A DNA stretch of 47,814 bases from Acetobacteraceae bacterium (GTDB lineage: Bacteria > Pseudomonadota > Alphaproteobacteria > Acetobacterales > Acetobacteraceae). Under the pieces are notes generated by a model. The model saw only the letters and a list, made by a program, of their open reading frames with translations, did not search any database and was not told the DNA's origin. The position numbers and the translations under genes were made by a program. Shown piece after piece: positions 39,487 to 47,814 of the stretch (its first letter is position 1; each line of letters starts with the position of its first letter). The DNA is taken from the NCBI GenBank assembly GCA_027451405.1, contig DAIDJM010000061.1, positions 1-47,814 of the forward strand, given 5' to 3'.

Positions 39487-39661
39487 GCGGCTCCACGCCG
39501 CGGGCGGGCCCCTGCCCGCTCGCGGCCTTGCCTCGCCGTTCGCGGCAGGCCTCCGAACAATAACGGACCTCGTCCCAGACCCGGGCCCATTTGCGGCGCC
39601 AGGCGAACGGGCGGCCGCATATCACGCAGATTTTCTCGGGCAGGTCGCCTTTTCGGCGCAT
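39431..39661 (-). CDS. DUF2256 small zinc-finger-like protein
   Basis: A 76-residue ORF. Residues 1-43 (KGDLPEKICVICGRPFAWRR, KWARVWDEVRYCSEACRERR) match DUF2256, with two Cys pairs likely binding zinc. The last ~30 residues are low-complexity and run antisense over the final 56 bases of the cytochrome gene. Members are usually about 45-60 residues, so the tail is extra. The function of the family is unknown. Convergent with the cytochrome gene, leaving no room for a terminator between them. Confidence 0.75.
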   Translation of the reverse strand: MRRKGDLPEKICVICGRPFAWRRKWARVWDEVRYCSEACRERRGKAASGQGPARGVEPLTSASRDRRSRSSGPSGS

Positions 39662-39670
39662 GAAGCCTGT

Positions 39671-39812
39671 TTAGGGCGGCCCGGCGCGGGTGGGAAGGCG
39701 CCGCCGGCGGCCAGGGGGGGCCTGGACTCCACCAGGACGGAAAGGCCCCAGACCTCGGCGCCCCAGCTTGTCCCGGGCAGAGCCCGGGCCGCCGGAGGCG
39801 CGCATGAACCAA
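39671..39812. repeat. Family-2 GC-rich palindromic repeat
   Basis: Left block CCGCCGGCGGCCAGGGG-type, a central GGAAAGGCCCCAGAC, and a right half (39763-39810: AGCTTGTCCCGGGCAGAGCC, then CCGCCGGAGGCGCGCATGAA) nearly identical to 4282-4325. Outer arms still pair in part. It occupies the gap between the DUF2256 gene and the end of the polysaccharide operon. Confidence 0.7.
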
Positions 39813-39825
39813 AACGCAGCCCGCT

Positions 39826-41205
39826 CTAGCCGGCTGTAACCAGGGCCGGAGTCGAGGAAAGCGCGTCGCGCCTTTCGGGCGAGCGCCGCGCCGGCCCGTC
39901 CGGGCGACCGATGCCGTGATAGGCGAGGCCCGCCTGGCGCATCAGGGCCGGATCGTAGACGTTGCGCAGATCGACCACGACATCGCCGCGCATCTGTTGC
40001 AGGAACGTGTCGGGGGAGATGGCACGGAACTCGTTCCATTCCGTGACCAGGACAGTCGCATCGGCGCCGGCGATCGCGTCGGTCGCACTCGTGCAATAGA
40101 CGACGCTGTCGGGCAGGTGTGGGCGGGCCTGCGTCATGGCCTCCGGATCGAAGGCGCGGATGCGGGCGCCGCCCTCCACCAGGCGTTCGACGATGCCGAT
40201 GGCGGGGGCGTCGCGCATGTCGTCGGTTTCCGGCTTGAAGGCGAGACCAAGCACGGCGATGACGCTGCCGCGGACCGAGCCGCCGCAGGCGGCGATGACG
40301 CGAGCGCCCATGCCCGCCTTGCGGGCGTCGTTGACCCCGACCACCGCCTCGACCAGGCGGCTTGGCGCCCCGGCTTCCTGGGCGATACGCATCAGCGCTA
40401 GCGTGTCCTTGGGGAAACAGGAACCGCCGTAGCCCGGGCCGGGATGGAGGAATTTGCGCCCGATGCGGCCGTCGAGCCCGATGCCGCGCGCGACGTCATG
40501 CACATCGGCGCCGACTTTCTCGCAGAGATCGGCCATTTCGTTGATGTAGGTGACTTTCATGGCGAGAAATGCGTTGGCCGCGTATTTGGTCAGTTCCGCA
40601 GTCTCGAGCGTGGTGAAAAGGATCGGCGTTTCGATCAGATAGAGCGGCCGGTAGAGCTGGCGCAGCAATTCGCGCGCGCGATCGCTCTCCGCCCCGATCA
40701 CCACCCGGTCGGGCCGCATGAAATCGGCGATTGCGTTGCCCTCGCGCAGAAATTCCGGATTGGACGCGACCTCTGCCGCGATGTCGGGTCGCAAATCGCG
40801 GAGCATGCGGAGGATTTCCCGCCCAGTGCCGACCGGAACGGTCGATTTCGTGACGATCACGGCAGGTCCGCGCAGCGCGGCGGCAACCTGTTCCACGGCC
40901 GCATAGACATAGCCGAGATCGGCGTGGCCGTCGCCCCGGCGCGTGGGCGTTCCGACAGCGATGAAAATGACTTCGGCACCCTCGATGCCGGAGGCCACAT
41001 CACCCACGAAGCGTAGCCGTCCGGCGTCGGCGTTGGCGGCGACGAGCTGATCGAGTCCGGGCTCGAAGATCGGCATGCGCCTCTGATGGAGGGCGGCCAG
41101 CTTGAGCGGGTCGGCCTCGACGACGGTGACGTGGACGCCGAACTCCGCGAAACAGGCGCCGGAGACGAGACCGACATAGCCGCCGCCGATGATGGCGATA
41201 TTCAT
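39826..41205 (-). CDS. UDP-glucose 6-dehydrogenase
   Basis: A 459-residue enzyme oxidising UDP-glucose to UDP-glucuronate. NAD-binding IIGGGYVGLVSG (5-16), TPTRRGDG, SNPEFLREGNAIADF and the catalytic Cys263 in GYGGSCFPKD are present. The last ~25 residues (RPDGPARRSPERRDALSS) are a non-conserved tail. Its ATG overlaps the stop of the uronate epimerase gene (ATGA). It is the last gene of the minus-strand polysaccharide operon and supplies its neighbour's substrate. A GDP-mannose dehydrogenase role is less likely given that neighbour. Confidence 0.93.
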   Translation of the reverse strand: MNIAIIGGGYVGLVSGACFAEFGVHVTVVEADPLKLAALHQRRMPIFEPGLDQLVAANADAGRLRFVGDVASGIEGAEVIFIAVGTPTRRGDGHADLGYVYAAVEQVAAALRGPAVIVTKSTVPVGTGREILRMLRDLRPDIAAEVASNPEFLREGNAIADFMRPDRVVIGAESDRARELLRQLYRPLYLIETPILFTTLETAELTKYAANAFLAMKVTYINEMADLCEKVGADVHDVARGIGLDGRIGRKFLHPGPGYGGSCFPKDTLALMRIAQEAGAPSRLVEAVVGVNDARKAGMGARVIAACGGSVRGSVIAVLGLAFKPETDDMRDAPAIGIVERLVEGGARIRAFDPEAMTQARPHLPDSVVYCTSATDAIAGADATVLVTEWNEFRAISPDTFLQQMRGDVVVDLRNVYDPALMRQAGLAYHGIGRPDGPARRSPERRDALSSTPALVTAG

Positions 41206-42215
41206 GGTTGCGAACCTCTTGCGAATTCCAGGAGAGATTTCGGGGATGCCGGCTCGCCTCGATATCGCATGTACCAGGCGGCGAAGCGCGGGATGCCCTC
41301 CTCGAGCGTGGTGCGGGGCGCAAAGCCGGTCAGCCGGGCGATGTTCCCGATATCGGCGAAGGTTTCGGGCACGTCGGCGCGCGGCCGTTCGACGAAGCGC
41401 AGTATCGCCGATTTTCCGAGCGCCTTCTCGAGTAGGGAAATCAGGGTGGAGACCGATTCCGTCCGGTGATTGCCGATATTGAGCAGACGCGGCGCACCGC
41501 GCGGCGGCGGCCGGTCGAGGCTGCCGAGCACGCCGGCGACGATGTCGTCGATATAGGTGAAATCGCGGCGCGGCCGTCCGCCGTCATAGACCTCGATCGG
41601 CGTGCCATCGAGAATCGCGCGGGCGAATGTGAAATAGGCCATGTCGGGCCGGCCCCAGGGACCGTACACCGTGAAGAAGCGTAAGCCGGTCTGCGGGATG
41701 TCGAACAGATGCGCATACGCCGCGCTCATCAGCTCGCCGGCGCGCTTGGTCGCGGCGTAGAGCGAGAGCGGACGGTCGACGCGGTCGGTTTCGGCATAGG
41801 GCAGCGCCGCGCTGCCGCCATAGACCGACGACGAGCTCGCATAGACCAGATGCCGCAATTCCGGCAGCGAGCGGGCGAGTTCGAGGATGGCGAGGTGGCC
41901 CATCACGTTGGCGTCGATATAGCTGCGCGGCGCTTGCAGCGAGTGACGCACCCCGGCCTGCGCGGCGAGATGCACGATGCGGTCGACCGGCTCGCCGCCG
42001 AGCGCGCGCTCGAGCGCACCTTCCGCCGCGATGTCGGCGCGGCGGAACCGGAAATCGGGGTGGCGGTTCAGCCTGTCGAGGCGCGCGTTTTTCAGCCCGA
42101 CGTCGTAATAGTCGTTCAGATTGTCGATGCCGATGACCGTCTCGCCGCGGGCGAGCAGCGCCTCGGACACGTGAAAGCCGATGAAGCCGGCGGCACCCGT
42201 CACGAGCACGGTCAT
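41202..42215 (-). CDS. NAD-dependent epimerase, UDP-glucuronate 4-epimerase type
   Basis: A 337-residue short-chain dehydrogenase/reductase. VTGAAGFIGFHVSEALLARG is the NAD motif; DNLNDYYDVGLKNARL is typical of UDP-glucuronate epimerases; the active-site pair is YAATK; YGPWGRPDMAYFTFARAI and RRDFTYIDDIV follow. It would turn UDP-glucuronate into UDP-galacturonate. ATG at 42215 overlaps the phosphatase stop; an alternative ATG two codons earlier exists. The pairing with UDP-glucose dehydrogenase implies an acidic exopolysaccharide or LPS. Confidence 0.9.
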   Translation of the reverse strand: MTVLVTGAAGFIGFHVSEALLARGETVIGIDNLNDYYDVGLKNARLDRLNRHPDFRFRRADIAAEGALERALGGEPVDRIVHLAAQAGVRHSLQAPRSYIDANVMGHLAILELARSLPELRHLVYASSSSVYGGSAALPYAETDRVDRPLSLYAATKRAGELMSAAYAHLFDIPQTGLRFFTVYGPWGRPDMAYFTFARAILDGTPIEVYDGGRPRRDFTYIDDIVAGVLGSLDRPPPRGAPRLLNIGNHRTESVSTLISLLEKALGKSAILRFVERPRADVPETFADIGNIARLTGFAPRTTLEEGIPRFAAWYMRYRGEPASPKSLLEFARGSQP

Positions 42216-42871
42216 GGGCATGTCTCGAGCGACGGCGCGGGCCGGGCCGCGGCTTGCATCGCATCGCCTTCATCGGGGCAGCACGGCAGCAGCCGACCAT
42301 TCTCTAGTCGTAACGCATGCACCGAGGCCGGCGGCACGGCGATCTGCCGGTAATCGGCGAGCGGCCGGCCGGCGGCTTCGAGCCGGGCGATGCGGATGAG
42401 CGCGGTGTGAGTCACAAGCAGGATCGGCTGCGACGCGTCCGGCAGGGCGGCCACGAAGGCGAGAAGCCGTCGCCGCGCCTCCTGCAGCGTCTCGCCGCCG
42501 CCGGGAAAGCGCATGCGGTCGGGCTGCCGTTTCCAGGCGCGCAATGCCTCGGGCCAGATTTGCCGCACCGTCTCCTGCGTGTGGCCCTCCCAGGCACCGA
42601 ACGCGATTTCGGAAAGGCGCGGATCTGTCTCCACGCGCATCCCAAGCGGCACGGCGAGCCGCGACGCGGTGGCCAGGGCGCGCTGCAGCGGGCTCGAGAA
42701 AAGCCGGCACACGGAAAGGGCGGCGAGGCGCGCGGCCAGCGTTGCCGCGTCCGCCTCGCCTTGCGGCGAGAGCGGCGGATCGCACCGTCCCTGATAGCGG
42801 CCTTCGCGGTTCCACGCCGTTTCGGCGTGTCGGACGAACAGGAGCGGCGTCCCGGTGCCGGCCTTCAGCAT
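42212..42871 (-). CDS. Histidine phosphatase family protein
   Basis: A 219-residue phosphoglycerate-mutase-like phosphatase. Catalytic VRHAETAWN (RHG-type, here RHA) near residue 14 and LVTHTALIRI carry the two histidines; FGAWEGHTQETV supplies the acid. Substrate is unknown. It sits inside an operon of glycosyltransferases and an ABC exporter, overlapping the exporter's 3' end by seven bases. It may therefore remove a phosphate from a sugar or lipid-linked precursor, which is inference. CobC-like roles also occur in the family. Confidence 0.85.
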   Translation of the reverse strand: MLKAGTGTPLLFVRHAETAWNREGRYQGRCDPPLSPQGEADAATLAARLAALSVCRLFSSPLQRALATASRLAVPLGMRVETDPRLSEIAFGAWEGHTQETVRQIWPEALRAWKRQPDRMRFPGGGETLQEARRRLLAFVAALPDASQPILLVTHTALIRIARLEAAGRPLADYRQIAVPPASVHALRLENGRLLPCCPDEGDAMQAAARPAPSLETCP

Positions 42872-44673
42872 GGCAGCATCGCCATCGGTTCGGCCGGCTT
42901 GCCGGACTGGGCGCGGTACAGCGCCGCATAGGGACCAGCGGCGCCCATCAGTTCCGCATGCGTTCCGGATTGCACGATGCGGCCGTGGTGCAGAACGAGA
43001 ATGCGGTGCGCGCTGCGGATGGTGTCGAGCCGGTGCGCGATGACCAGGGTCGCGCGCCGCGCGGTCAGGCGGCGCAGCGCGGCAAGCACAATCTGTTCCG
43101 TACGCGCATCTAGCGCGCTGGTCGGTTCGTCGAGCAGGATGACCGGAGACTGCGCGAGGGTGGCGCGCGCGATCGCGATGGCCTGACGCTGACCGCCCGA
43201 GAGCGTGGCGCCGCGCTCGCTCACCGGATGGTCGAGCCCGCCGGGAAGAGCGGCGATGATCTCGGCGATACCGGATTGTTCCACAGCGCGTTCGGCGGCG
43301 CGCCGGTCCGCACCGGGACAGGCATAGGCGATGTTTTCCCAGACGGTGCCGTGCAGCAGCAGCGGCTCCTGCGCGAGCCAGGCGATCTGCCGCCGCACAT
43401 GGGCGAGCGGGAGCGCGCGCAGATCGGTGCCGTCGAGCGTGATGTGGCCGCGCGCGGGATCCATGAAGCGGGTGGCTAGCGCGGCGATGGTGCTTTTGCC
43501 GGCGCCGCTCTGGCCCACCAGCGCGATGGTCATGCCGGGCTCGAGGCGAAAACCGATGTCGCTCAGCGTGGATTCGCCGGGCCGGTAGGCGAAGGCGACG
43601 GCGTGGAACTCCAACACGCCGGCCGTGCGCGCCGGCGCCACCGCGCCTGGCGGATCGGCGACGCTCGGGCGCTCGGCGAAGATCTCGCGCAGCCGTTCGA
43701 GCGCGATCGCGCAGCGGCTGAACACGGCGGAGGATTTGGCGACCTGGCGCGCCGGCGTGACCAGTCCTCGCAGATAGGCGAGGAAGACCAGCAGATCGCC
43801 GGTGCTGATCCGGCCCTGCAGGACGAGCCGCGCGCCATACCAGGTGAGCAGCCCGGTGCCGGCCGTGATCACCAGATTGACGAGCGGCGGGAATTGCGCC
43901 TGCGTGAGGCTCGCTTGCAGGCCGGCGGCGAGGCTCGTCTCGGCGCGGCCGGTGAAGCGCGACAGCTCGTGATCCTGGCGTCCACTCGCCTGGATCAGCG
44001 CGACGGCGCCCAGCATTTCCTGCGCGCCGCTCCACAATTCGCCGTCCCTGGTGCGGGCGAGGCGGACATTGCGGCGGAGCAGCCCCGACCAGCGATGGCT
44101 GATCCAGATCAGCAACGGCGCGGCGCCGGCGATCGCCAGCGCGTAGCGCGCGTTCACGGCGAGCATCACGGTCATCATGCCGACGATGGTGATGGTGTGC
44201 GGCAGCACGGAACCGACCATGCCGATCGCTTCCTGCAGCCGCGCAGTGTCCTCGGCGAGCCGGGTCATCATTTCGCCGCCGCGGCGCCGGCGATGGAACT
44301 CCGGCGGCAGGCCGATCAGATGGGCGAACAGCGCGCGGCGCACCGCGAAGACGACGCGCTGGCCCACCTCGAGAAAAATGCGGGTGCCGTAATAATCGAG
44401 CGTGGAGTCGGCGATGCCGGCGAGCAGAATCGCGCCGGCCAGACCATCGAGCACCAGCATCCGGTGCGAGAGCGGGTCGTGGACCAGAAGCGTCAGCCAG
44501 TGCGGCGGCCGATGGCCGAGCAGCACCGTGTCGACCACGTATTTGAGCGGCCATGGCGCCACCACCAGCACCAGGGAGCGGAGCGCCATGAGCGCGGCGC
44601 CGAGGCCGAGACGGGTGCGAAATGGGGTGAGCGCGTCGCGAAACCGCCAGTGCCGCCGCTCGGCCGTGCTCAT
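42865..44673 (-). CDS. ABC transporter, fused membrane-ATPase type (exporter)
   Basis: A 602-residue half-transporter with six spans (LVLVVAPWPLKYVVDTVLLG; LVLDGLAGAILLAGIADSTL; TITIVGMMTVMLAV) then an ATPase domain: Walker A GQSGAGKST, Q-loop WLAQEPLLLHGTVWENIAYA, signature TLSGGQRQAIAIARA and Walker B VILLDEPTSALD. It belongs to the MsbA-like lipid/polysaccharide exporter class. Start and the upstream glycosyltransferase stop overlap (ATGA). It likely exports the glycan or glycolipid made by the neighbouring enzymes. Confidence 0.92.
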   Translation of the reverse strand: MSTAERRHWRFRDALTPFRTRLGLGAALMALRSLVLVVAPWPLKYVVDTVLLGHRPPHWLTLLVHDPLSHRMLVLDGLAGAILLAGIADSTLDYYGTRIFLEVGQRVVFAVRRALFAHLIGLPPEFHRRRRGGEMMTRLAEDTARLQEAIGMVGSVLPHTITIVGMMTVMLAVNARYALAIAGAAPLLIWISHRWSGLLRRNVRLARTRDGELWSGAQEMLGAVALIQASGRQDHELSRFTGRAETSLAAGLQASLTQAQFPPLVNLVITAGTGLLTWYGARLVLQGRISTGDLLVFLAYLRGLVTPARQVAKSSAVFSRCAIALERLREIFAERPSVADPPGAVAPARTAGVLEFHAVAFAYRPGESTLSDIGFRLEPGMTIALVGQSGAGKSTIAALATRFMDPARGHITLDGTDLRALPLAHVRRQIAWLAQEPLLLHGTVWENIAYACPGADRRAAERAVEQSGIAEIIAALPGGLDHPVSERGATLSGGQRQAIAIARATLAQSPVILLDEPTSALDARTEQIVLAALRRLTARRATLVIAHRLDTIRSAHRILVLHHGRIVQSGTHAELMGAAGPYAALYRAQSGKPAEPMAMLPC

Positions 44674-45953
44674 GGCGCGCGCGCCATGCGCGTCGAGGGC
44701 ACGTGATCGAGGATGCGGGACGCGACCTGCGTCCAGTCCCAGGCGGCCTGCGCCTCCCTCGCACCGCGTTCGCCCATGCGCGCGCGCAGCTCGGGATGAC
44801 GCAGCAACGCGGCGATTTCGCGCGCGCAACTGCCGAGATCGCCCGGCGGATAGAGCCGGCCGGTTTCGCCGTCACGGATCAGGCGCTCGATCTGGCCGAG
44901 GCGCGGCGCCACCACCGGCCGGCCCGCGGCGAGCGATTCCACCACTTTGAGCGGCGAGAAGTAAAAGCCTGGCTGGTCGAGATAGGGCGCGACCGTGATG
45001 TCCATCGCGGCGAGATGGGCGGGGACTTCGTGATGCGGGATGTCGCCGGTGAAAATCACGCGCCCGGCCAGCGCCGGTTCGGCGGCGCGGCCCCTTGCCG
45101 CCTCCAGCATCGGCCCGGTGCCGACCGCGAGCAGACGCGCCTCGGGCAGGGTGGCCGCGACGCGCGCGAACGCGTCGAGCAGGAAATCGAATCCGTGCCA
45201 GGATTTGAAGCTGCCGACGAAGCCGACGACCGGGAGATCGCGCAGGCTGTAGCGGCCCCGGACCATTTTGCCGTCGTTCGATTCCGGGTGGAAGCGAGCG
45301 GTGTCGGCGCCGTTGGGTGCGACCAGAATCCGTGCCGGGTTCGTCCCCTGCGACGCGACATGCGCCGCGACCGCGTCGGAGACCGCGACCACGAGATCGG
45401 CACCGAGGAACGAACGGCGCTCCGCCGCCTCCGCCTCGTCGCGCAGGATCAGACCGCGGTGCCGGGCCTGCTCCTCGACGATCGGCGCATTCACCTCGAG
45501 GATGCGCGGAATGCCGAACCGTTCGGCGACGGCGATGCCGCCGGCATGGAACAGCGCGTGGCGCTCGTAGAGCAGGTCGGGCGCGGCGAAGCCGGCCGTC
45601 TGCATGGCGCGCTCGACGCGGTCGGCGAGCACCGCATCGAGCGCGATGCGGTCGCGTTCGCGGGCGAGACTGGTTTTCGCGGCAAGCCCGGGCGGCGGCG
45701 CCGTGTGCGCCGACGGCCGCGCCTTCTCGCCGATCCCGGCCTCGAGCGGCATCATGCGGCAGGGCGGCGGCAGATTGCCGCTGCCGGCGCGCGTGTAGCA
45801 GAGCCCGACCTCGTGGCCGAGCGCCGACAGCGCGTTCACCATGGCGCGCACATGCACCGACGCGCCCTTCTCACCCAGCACCGGAATGCCGGCATCGGGA
45901 TTGAGATAGAGAATGCGGCGCGCGGCTGGCCGCCTGGCTTGGCTCGCACTCAT
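44670..45953 (-). CDS. Glycosyltransferase family 4
   Basis: A 427-residue GT-B glycosyltransferase. Near the N-terminus GIPVLGEKGASVHVRAMVNA binds acceptor and donor phosphates; the C-terminal domain has VVGFVGSFKSWHGFDFLLDA, VIFTGDIPHHEVPAHLAAMD and FSPLKVVESLAAGRPVVAPR, the EX7E-like region. The start MSASQARRPAARRILYLNPD overlaps the stop of the next glycosyltransferase. Sugar and acceptor are unknown. Confidence 0.9.
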   Translation of the reverse strand: MSASQARRPAARRILYLNPDAGIPVLGEKGASVHVRAMVNALSALGHEVGLCYTRAGSGNLPPPCRMMPLEAGIGEKARPSAHTAPPPGLAAKTSLARERDRIALDAVLADRVERAMQTAGFAAPDLLYERHALFHAGGIAVAERFGIPRILEVNAPIVEEQARHRGLILRDEAEAAERRSFLGADLVVAVSDAVAAHVASQGTNPARILVAPNGADTARFHPESNDGKMVRGRYSLRDLPVVGFVGSFKSWHGFDFLLDAFARVAATLPEARLLAVGTGPMLEAARGRAAEPALAGRVIFTGDIPHHEVPAHLAAMDITVAPYLDQPGFYFSPLKVVESLAAGRPVVAPRLGQIERLIRDGETGRLYPPGDLGSCAREIAALLRHPELRARMGERGAREAQAAWDWTQVASRILDHVPSTRMARAP

Positions 45954-47248
45954 GCGGCCTGCGCCGTTTGTTGTGGTGCAGGAACGGCTTCGCAGACCCG
46001 TTTCTGTTCCATCAGCCCGCCGAGCTGCCGCACCGTCTGCCAGCAATCAAAGCAACGATCGAGCCGCGCACGGCCCTCGCTCGCCATGGCGCGTCCGAGC
46101 ACCGGGTCGGTCAGCAGCCGCCGCATCGACGCGGCGAGTGCGGCCGGATCGCGGGGCGGCACCAGCAGGCCGGTGACGCCGTCGATCACCATCTCCGGAA
46201 TGCCCGACACCTCGGACGATACGACCGGCACGCCGGTCGCCATGGCCTCGACGATCACGTTCGGAATCCCGTCGCGATCGCCATCCTCGGTGATCTGCGG
46301 GGCCAGAACGAACAAATCGGCGCGCGCGAAATGAAGCACCAGCTCGGCATGGGTCATGGCGCCGCGGAGACGGACCCGCGTATCGAGGCCGAGCCGGGCG
46401 ATGTCGGCGGCGAGCGAGTCGCGCAGCGGTCCTGCGCCCACGATGTCGCAGCGGAAATCGAAGCCGGATTTGTCGAGCAGGCTGCAGGCCTGGAGCAATC
46501 CGTCCAGCCCCTTCTTCGGCACCAGCCGTCCGACCGAGAGGATCAGCGGCGGGCCGCCGGTCTCGAGGAACCGGTAGGGCGGCGGGCGGTAGCGGAAGGT
46601 TGCGAGATCGATCCCGTGATAGATCAGCGAGATCTTGTCGCGTGAGGGCGCATCGACCAGGTCGCGCAGATATTGCGCGTTGTAGCCGGTGCAGGTGGCG
46701 ACGAAGGTCGCGGCGCTGGCGCGCCCACGGATCAGTGCCGGTTTGGTGAGATAGAGATCCTTGGCGTGCGCGGTGAAGCTGAACGGGATGCCGCTCATGC
46801 GATGGGCAAAGTGCGCGACCGAGGTCGGTGCGTTGGCGAAATGCGCATGAATGTGCCGCACACCGGCACGACGGCAGAGCGCCGCCAAGACCCCGGCACG
46901 CGCGAACTGGCGCCAGAGCGACAGCGGATGGCGCGAGGTGAGCGTGCGGCGCAGCGCAAGACCGAGCGCCCGCAGATAGCGCCACGGCGCGACCGCGAGC
47001 ATGCGCGCGTGCGCACCGAGGACTCGGCGCACCTGGGCACCGAGATGCGGCGGCGGGGAGTGCACCGGGGCGCACACCTCGGCCACCATGGGATGGTGCG
47101 GTGGCGGTTCGGGCGGCAGCAGGGAGAAGATGATCAGCCGCTCACCGAGCCGCTCCATGGCGCGAATCTCATTGAGGATGAACGTTTCGGTCAGACGCGG
47201 GTAGCGCTTGAGCACGTAGAGGACCGGTCCGCGGCCCGAGGCGCTCAT
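45950..47248 (-). CDS. Glycosyltransferase family 4 (exopolysaccharide-type)
   Basis: A 432-residue GT-B enzyme. LYVLKRYPRLTETFILNEIR is the opening seen in colanic-acid-type and related glycosyltransferases. IHAHFANAPTSVAHFAHRMS and AKDLYLTKPALI follow. The donor domain shows LILSVGRLVPKKGLDGLLQA, DGIPNVIVEAMATGVPVVSS and GLLVPPRDPAALAASMRRLL. Both ends overlap neighbours by four bases. The chain built is unknown but probably a surface polysaccharide. Confidence 0.92.
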   Translation of the reverse strand: MSASGRGPVLYVLKRYPRLTETFILNEIRAMERLGERLIIFSLLPPEPPPHHPMVAEVCAPVHSPPPHLGAQVRRVLGAHARMLAVAPWRYLRALGLALRRTLTSRHPLSLWRQFARAGVLAALCRRAGVRHIHAHFANAPTSVAHFAHRMSGIPFSFTAHAKDLYLTKPALIRGRASAATFVATCTGYNAQYLRDLVDAPSRDKISLIYHGIDLATFRYRPPPYRFLETGGPPLILSVGRLVPKKGLDGLLQACSLLDKSGFDFRCDIVGAGPLRDSLAADIARLGLDTRVRLRGAMTHAELVLHFARADLFVLAPQITEDGDRDGIPNVIVEAMATGVPVVSSEVSGIPEMVIDGVTGLLVPPRDPAALAASMRRLLTDPVLGRAMASEGRARLDRCFDCWQTVRQLGGLMEQKRVCEAVPAPQQTAQAA

Positions 47249-47814
47249 GCCGCCCCCTGCACGCGCGGCGCGGCGCGCCGCGCCCCGCCGGTGAGTTCCG
47301 CCGCGATCCGCTCCGCCCCCTGCAGATCCACGCTTCCCCACAGGCGCTCGTGCGGAACCGGCGCGGCGAGCGCCGCGGGCACCTGCTCAGCGAGCGAGGC
47401 GGCGAGGCGCTCATCGGCCGGCACGCACTCACACAACCCCAACCGCGCGAGCAGCCCGGCGCGCAGCTTCTGCTCCTCGCGCGGCACGCTGCGCGGCACC
47501 AGAATTGCCTTCTTGCGCGCCGCCAGCAGCTCCACGCTGGTGTTGTATCCGGCCATGGATACGACCAGTTCGGCGCCGGCAATACTCGGCACCAGCTCGG
47601 TGGTGTAGGTGACGATCTGCACGTCACGCCGCCTGGTGATCGCGCTCTGCAGCGCCGCGCTCTGCTCGGCGGGCATGAGCGGTCCGGTGACGATCACGGA
47701 GAAAAACTCGTTCTCGGCCCCTGCACACAGGCCCTTGAGGTACGAGTGCATGAGGAAATGACCGTCACCGCCGCCCCCGGCCGTGACCAACACCACCGGC
47801 CGACCGGCGGCGCG
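47245..47814 (-). CDS. MurG/GT28-like glycosyltransferase, C-terminal part (N-terminus outside window)
   Basis: The frame is open to the window edge, giving the last 189 residues. VVLVTAGGGGDGHFLM opens a GT-B C-terminal domain. AGAELVVSMAGYNTSVELLA, then ARKKAILVPRSVPREEQKLR match the UDP-binding region of MurG-like enzymes. The true start lies beyond 47814. It is the upstream member, so far seen, of the overlapping polysaccharide operon. Activity is inferred from fold only. Confidence 0.82.
   Translation of the reverse strand, partial: RAAGRPVVLVTAGGGGDGHFLMHSYLKGLCAGAENEFFSVIVTGPLMPAEQSAALQSAITRRRDVQIVTYTTELVPSIAGAELVVSMAGYNTSVELLAARKKAILVPRSVPREEQKLRAGLLARLGLCECVPADERLAASLAEQVPAALAAPVPHERLWGSVDLQGAERIAAELTGGARRAAPRVQGAA

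Overview
The window is GC-rich alphaproteobacterial chromosome. Gene content points to an aerobic or microaerobic anoxygenic phototroph, most likely in the Acetobacteraceae: an almost complete bacteriochlorophyll/reaction-centre assembly block, ALA synthase (C4 pathway), the oxygen-dependent cyclase AcsF, PpsR/AerR light-redox regulators, a bactofilin, MucR and an HpnL-like hopanoid-type membrane protein. Genus (for example Rhodopila-, Acidiphilium- or Acidisphaera-like) is inference only.

Layout. 1-250: the 3' end of an IS630-type transposase gene followed by an intergenic hairpin repeat. 249-4226: a DUF1194 protein and an HpnL-like flippase-fold protein on the minus strand, then a cobalamin riboswitch driving a BtuB-like TonB receptor on the plus strand. 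4370-16935: housekeeping and accessory genes (DUF2244, XRE regulator, Lnt, OlsB-like acyltransferase, Fur family, MucR, TusA-like, RimI, TsaB, RutE-like nitroreductase, a secreted protein, cupin, Nfu-type scaffold, bactofilin, EI24/CysZ-like protein, adenosine kinase, a lipoprotein). 17080-39486: the photosynthesis cluster. On the minus strand lie tspO, bchP, bchG, ppsR and aerR. Divergent from them on the plus strand lie bchF, bchN, bchB, bchH, bchL, bchM, lhaA, puhA, puhB, puhC, a 99-residue ORF, acsF, a puhE-G3E GTPase fusion, hemA and a c-type cytochrome. 39431-47814: a DUF2256 mini-gene, then a minus-strand polysaccharide operon (three glycosyltransferases, ABC exporter, histidine phosphatase, uronate epimerase, UDP-glucose dehydrogenase) in which every junction overlaps.

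How it works together. HemA makes ALA. BchH (with BchI/BchD, not in this window), BchM, AcsF, BchL/N/B, BchF, BchG and BchP carry it through Mg-porphyrin, cyclisation, reduction, hydration and esterification. PuhA is the H subunit, and PuhB, PuhC, PuhE and LhaA assist assembly. A tandem PpsR-type operator sits in the aerR-bchF divergent region and overlaps the likely bchF -35 element. No puf, bchCXYZ, bchI/D or crt genes are visible here.

The most unusual object is the 603-residue ORF at 35742-37553. It joins a complete PuhE-like membrane domain to a complete CobW/ZNG-type G3E GTPase carrying a 21-histidine segment, and it lies between the diiron cyclase acsF and hemA. Second is a dispersed family of two-hairpin intergenic elements (six copies, some degenerate). 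Two copies lie inside the photosynthesis operon and place the putative ribosome-binding sites of bchB and bchM in a hairpin arm. A second, GC-rich palindromic repeat family occurs at four other gaps.
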